The position numbers were made by a program, and so were the translations under genes. From assembly GCA_030833685.1 (NCBI GenBank), contig JAURGS010000010.1, forward strand, positions 1 to 24,716: 24,716 nt of DNA, written 5' to 3'. Under the pieces are notes generated by a model. It was not told the DNA's origin. It did not search any database and saw nothing but the letters and a program-made list of their open reading frames with translations. Positions within the stretch are counted from its first letter, which is position 1. The number at the start of each line of letters is the position of its first letter. This DNA is from Rhodoferax sp. (GTDB lineage Bacteria > Pseudomonadota > Gammaproteobacteria > Burkholderiales > Burkholderiaceae_C). This document shows positions 22,142-24,716 of the stretch, piece by piece.

Positions 22142-23554
22142 ATGTCTGAGGTAGAGCAAATAATTTCTGAGCTAATTTGCCGAGCACGTGCTGCGCAGGC
22201 TGTGGCTGACGGCTACGATCAAGAGCGCGCGGACGAGTTGGTCGCGGCTGCCGGCTGGGCCATTTTGGAGCCTGAGAGAAACCGGGAGCTGGCGCAATTG
22301 GCGGTGCAGGCCACAGGCATCGGCAACGTGGCAGACAAGATCAGCAAAAACCACCGCAAGACCTTAGGTCTCTTGAGAGACCTACAGGGCGCTCGCAGCG
22401 TGGGGGTAATTTCTGAGGACCCTGACAAAGGCCTGGTTGAAATTGCGCGGCCGGTTGGCGTGGTGTGCGCCGTCACGCCATCGACAAACCCGGCTGCCAC
22501 ACCTGCCAACAAAATCATCAATGCGCTCAAATGTCGCAATGCGGTTGTTGTGGCTCCTTCGCCCAAGGGCTGGAGCACAGCTGAGCGTCTGGTGCAGTTT
22601 ATTCACGCCCAATTTGATCGCATTGGTGCACCGCGAAATTTGGTGCAGGTTCTTCCCCATCCGATCAGCAAGCAATCGACTGCCGAGCTCATGCGCCAGT
22701 GTGATCTGGTTGTGGCCACTGGCTCTGGCGCCAATGTGCGCGCAGCCTATGCCAGTGGCACGCCGGCCTTTGGCGTGGGCGCTGGCAATGTGGCTGGCAT
22801 CGTCGACGAGAGTGCGGATATCTTGGCTGCAGCAGAGCGCATCGTGCGCTCCAAAACCTTCGACAACGCAACCAGCTGTTCGTCAGAGAACAGCATCGTG
22901 GTCGTGGCTGAAGTGCGTGAAGCTTTGCTAGCCGCCTTGGCCGAGCGTGGGGCTGTCATGCTGGACGCTGCTCAGAAGCAGCGCCTGCAGAGTTTGATGT
23001 GGCCGGATACGCACCTCTCACCTGCAGTTATTGGCCACTCTGCACAAGACATCGCCAAGCAGATGTCGCTTGAGGCAGCGCAGGGCCAAAACATCAAGGT
23101 CCTGATGGTCGAGGAAGATGCTCAGCACGGCTTTGGCCCGCAGTACCCGTTTTCGGGCGAAAAGCTCAGCCCGGTGTTGACGGTGTACACGGCCAGCGAC
23201 TTTGCAGATGCCAAGCGTATTGTTCGCGCGATCTACGCACACTTGGGTGCTGGGCACTCGGTGGGCCTGCACAGCGCCAGCGATGAGCGCGCGCTTGATT
23301 TGGGGCTCTCCTTGCCCGTGGCTCGGGTGATTCACAACCAGGCGCATTGCATCGCCACGGGTGGCAGCTTTGATAACGGCTTGCCCTTTTCCTTGTCCAT
23401 GGGTTGCGGCACCTGGGGTAAGAACAATTTCTCGGACAACATGAATTACCAGCACTACATGAACCGCACCCGCGTCTCGCGTCCGATTGCCCCGCGTGAG
23501 GCCAGCGAGGCCGCCATCTTCGGACGTTTTTTTGAACGCTACGGACGCGCATGA
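22142..23554 (+). CDS. sauS: CoA-acylating sulfoacetaldehyde dehydrogenase
   Basis: This acylating aldehyde dehydrogenase of 470 residues is of the AdhE/EutE/SauS type, expected to reduce sulfoacetyl-CoA to sulfoacetaldehyde. Visible features are the substrate channel motif CAVTPSTNPAATPANKIINA (109-128), ATGSGANVRAAYASGTPAFGVGAGN (192-216), and catalytic C246 in TFDNATSCSSENSIV. The C-terminal CIATGGSFDNGLPFSLSMGCGTWGKNNFSDN loop is also typical. An in-frame upstream ATG at 22121 lies inside tctA; ATG at 22142, one base after the tctA stop, is preferred. It overlaps the acyl-CoA ligase gene by 4 bases. Sulfoacetaldehyde specificity is inferred from the ligase, transporter and xsc in the window. 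Confidence 0.9.
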   Translation: MSEVEQIISELICRARAAQAVADGYDQERADELVAAAGWAILEPERNRELAQLAVQATGIGNVADKISKNHRKTLGLLRDLQGARSVGVISEDPDKGLVEIARPVGVVCAVTPSTNPAATPANKIINALKCRNAVVVAPSPKGWSTAERLVQFIHAQFDRIGAPRNLVQVLPHPISKQSTAELMRQCDLVVATGSGANVRAAYASGTPAFGVGAGNVAGIVDESADILAAAERIVRSKTFDNATSCSSENSIVVVAEVREALLAALAERGAVMLDAAQKQRLQSLMWPDTHLSPAVIGHSAQDIAKQMSLEAAQGQNIKVLMVEEDAQHGFGPQYPFSGEKLSPVLTVYTASDFADAKRIVRAIYAHLGAGHSVGLHSASDERALDLGLSLPVARVIHNQAHCIATGGSFDNGLPFSLSMGCGTWGKNNFSDNMNYQHYMNRTRVSRPIAPREASEAAIFGRFFERYGRA

Positions 23555-24716
23555 GTCAAGCGATGACCGTGGGCAAGTGGGTTGCCAGACAGGCCGCTCG
23601 GCACGGCGATCAGCTGTACGCGCTGAGCTGGCCCAGCCACCGGTCCATCAGCTACAGCGAACTGGCCTGGGACTGCCAGTTGGTGGTGAACTGTCTGCGT
23701 GCGCTGGGCTCAGCGCCAGGCGATGTGGTCAGCGTGGTCATGCCCAATGGCTTGCAGACGCTGCGCATATTACTTGGCGCGATGTCTGGTGGTTGGTGCG
23801 TCAATCCCGTGAATTTGCTGTCACAGCAAGATGCCTTGGATTACGTTTTGGATCATTCGGACTGCCGCGTGATCTTTGTCAACGCCGAGCGCGAAGCGAT
23901 GGTGCGTGCGTCCGTGGCCAAAATGCAAAGGCCGGTGACCGTGGTCGTCACCGAGGCAGATGCATCAGGGCTGTCGTTTGAGCCAGACGCTGATGAACTT
24001 TACCGGGACGCGCCGGTCTCGCCCGACACCTTGGCCTTGTTGATGTACACCTCTGGCACGACTGGCAAACCTAAAGGTGTGATGTTGAGCCAAGGCAATT
24101 TGATCGCCAACGCTTTAGCGATCACTCAGGAGCATCGTTTGAGTGCAGTGGATCGGGTATTGGCTGTCTTGCCCCTGTACCACATCAACGCTTTTGTGGT
24201 CACCATGCTCACGCCTTTGGTGCATGGTGGCAGCTTGGCGATGGTGCCCAAGTTTTCGGCGGCGCGCTTTTGGGATCAGGCTGTGGACATGTCATGTACC
24301 TGGATCAACGTGGTGCCGACCATCGTGTCCTACTTGTTAGAGGGTGTTGACGCACCGCCTGCCAGTCGTCTGATTCGATTTTGTCGCTCGGCATCAGCGG
24401 CTTTGCCGCCTGAACACTTGACGGCTTTTGAGCAGCGCTTTGGCATTGGCATCATTGAGACCATGGGCCTGACGGAGACCGCAGCGCCAGCCTTTAGCAA
24501 CCCGCTCGATCCGACGCGGCGCAAAGTGGGCGCCGTGGGCATGGCATCGGGTTGCGAGGCGCGCGTGCTCGACGCAGCGCTGGAGCCCGTGCCCGACGGT
24601 ATGACCGGCGAAATCGTGATTCGCGGCCCTAACGTGATGACGGGCTATTACAAGAACGAGGAAGCCACCCGCGCGGCTTTCACATCGGATGGTTGGCTGC
24701 GCACCGGCGACCTGGG
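23551..24716 (+). CDS. sauT: Sulfoacetate-CoA ligase, AMP-binding, C-terminus beyond the window
   Basis: The reading frame is open from ATG at 23551 to the last base (388 complete codons), so the end is missing. It is an ANL-superfamily adenylate-forming enzyme. The phosphate-binding motif MYTSGTTGKPKGVMLS is at about 165-180, LPLYHINAFVVTMLTP follows, ETMGLTET is the A5 motif, and the sequence breaks off in GWLRTGDLG, the ribose-binding motif. The C-terminal cap domain with the catalytic Lys is not visible. It overlaps sauS by 4 bases. With SauS it would convert sulfoacetate to sulfoacetyl-CoA using ATP. Other short-chain acyl-CoA ligases look alike, so the substrate rests on context. Confidence 0.88.
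   Translation, partial: MSQAMTVGKWVARQAARHGDQLYALSWPSHRSISYSELAWDCQLVVNCLRALGSAPGDVVSVVMPNGLQTLRILLGAMSGGWCVNPVNLLSQQDALDYVLDHSDCRVIFVNAEREAMVRASVAKMQRPVTVVVTEADASGLSFEPDADELYRDAPVSPDTLALLMYTSGTTGKPKGVMLSQGNLIANALAITQEHRLSAVDRVLAVLPLYHINAFVVTMLTPLVHGGSLAMVPKFSAARFWDQAVDMSCTWINVVPTIVSYLLEGVDAPPASRLIRFCRSASAALPPEHLTAFEQRFGIGIIETMGLTETAAPAFSNPLDPTRRKVGAVGMASGCEARVLDAALEPVPDGMTGEIVIRGPNVMTGYYKNEEATRAAFTSDGWLRTGDL

Noticed and set aside
1..24716. Mobile elements, CRISPR arrays, tRNA or rRNA genes
   Set aside because: No transposase, integrase, terminal inverted repeats, spaced repeat arrays or RNA-gene sequences were recognised by eye on either strand.

Overview
The window reads as an organosulfonate-catabolism island from a betaproteobacterium, most likely Burkholderiales (Comamonadaceae-like). 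The grounds are moderately high GC, a Bug/TctC-type binding protein, and the close coupling of xsc and pta. This placement is inferred from gene style; no rRNA or marker gene is present.

Layout, left to right. (a) 1-165: probable 3' end of a gene cut by the left edge. (b) 179-3050, minus strand: a TAXI-type TRAP transporter (binding protein plus fused permease). (c) 3176-4912, plus strand: a single-chain thiamine-diphosphate enzyme divergent from (b). (d) 4997-6442, minus strand: an NAD(P)-dependent aldehyde dehydrogenase. (e) 6743-9624, plus strand: a second TAXI-TRAP transporter. (f) 9768-10715, plus strand: an ornithine cyclodeaminase/mu-crystallin family reductase, convergent with pta. 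(g) 10712-13524, minus strand: xsc-pta, the desulfonation module. (h) 13725-17996, plus strand: iclR-cobS-cobT-lin0512A-lin0512B, a tightly coupled operon. (i) 18289-24716, plus strand: iclR-tctC-tctB-tctA-sauS-sauT, with sauT cut by the right edge.

The core chemistry is coherent. A tripartite tricarboxylate (TTT) transporter would import sulfoacetate. SauT would activate it to sulfoacetyl-CoA, SauS reduce this to sulfoacetaldehyde, Xsc cleave that with phosphate to sulfite and acetyl phosphate, and Pta make acetyl-CoA. The two TRAP systems, the thiamine enzyme, the aldehyde dehydrogenase and the reductase probably feed or drain related sulfonates or 2-oxo acids, but their substrates cannot be read from the sequence. 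No sulfite dehydrogenase, sulfite exporter or MFS sulfoacetate transporter lies in the window.

The most unusual element is the operon at 13725-17996. It has a CobS-like AAA+ ATPase and a CobT-like VWA protein without the CobN subunit or any other cobalamin gene, followed by two overlapping paralogues of the uncharacterised Lin0512 family. It is divergent from xsc across a promoter region carrying 22-bp-phased direct repeats. This could be an undescribed ATP-driven metal-insertion or enzyme-activation system serving sulfonate metabolism.
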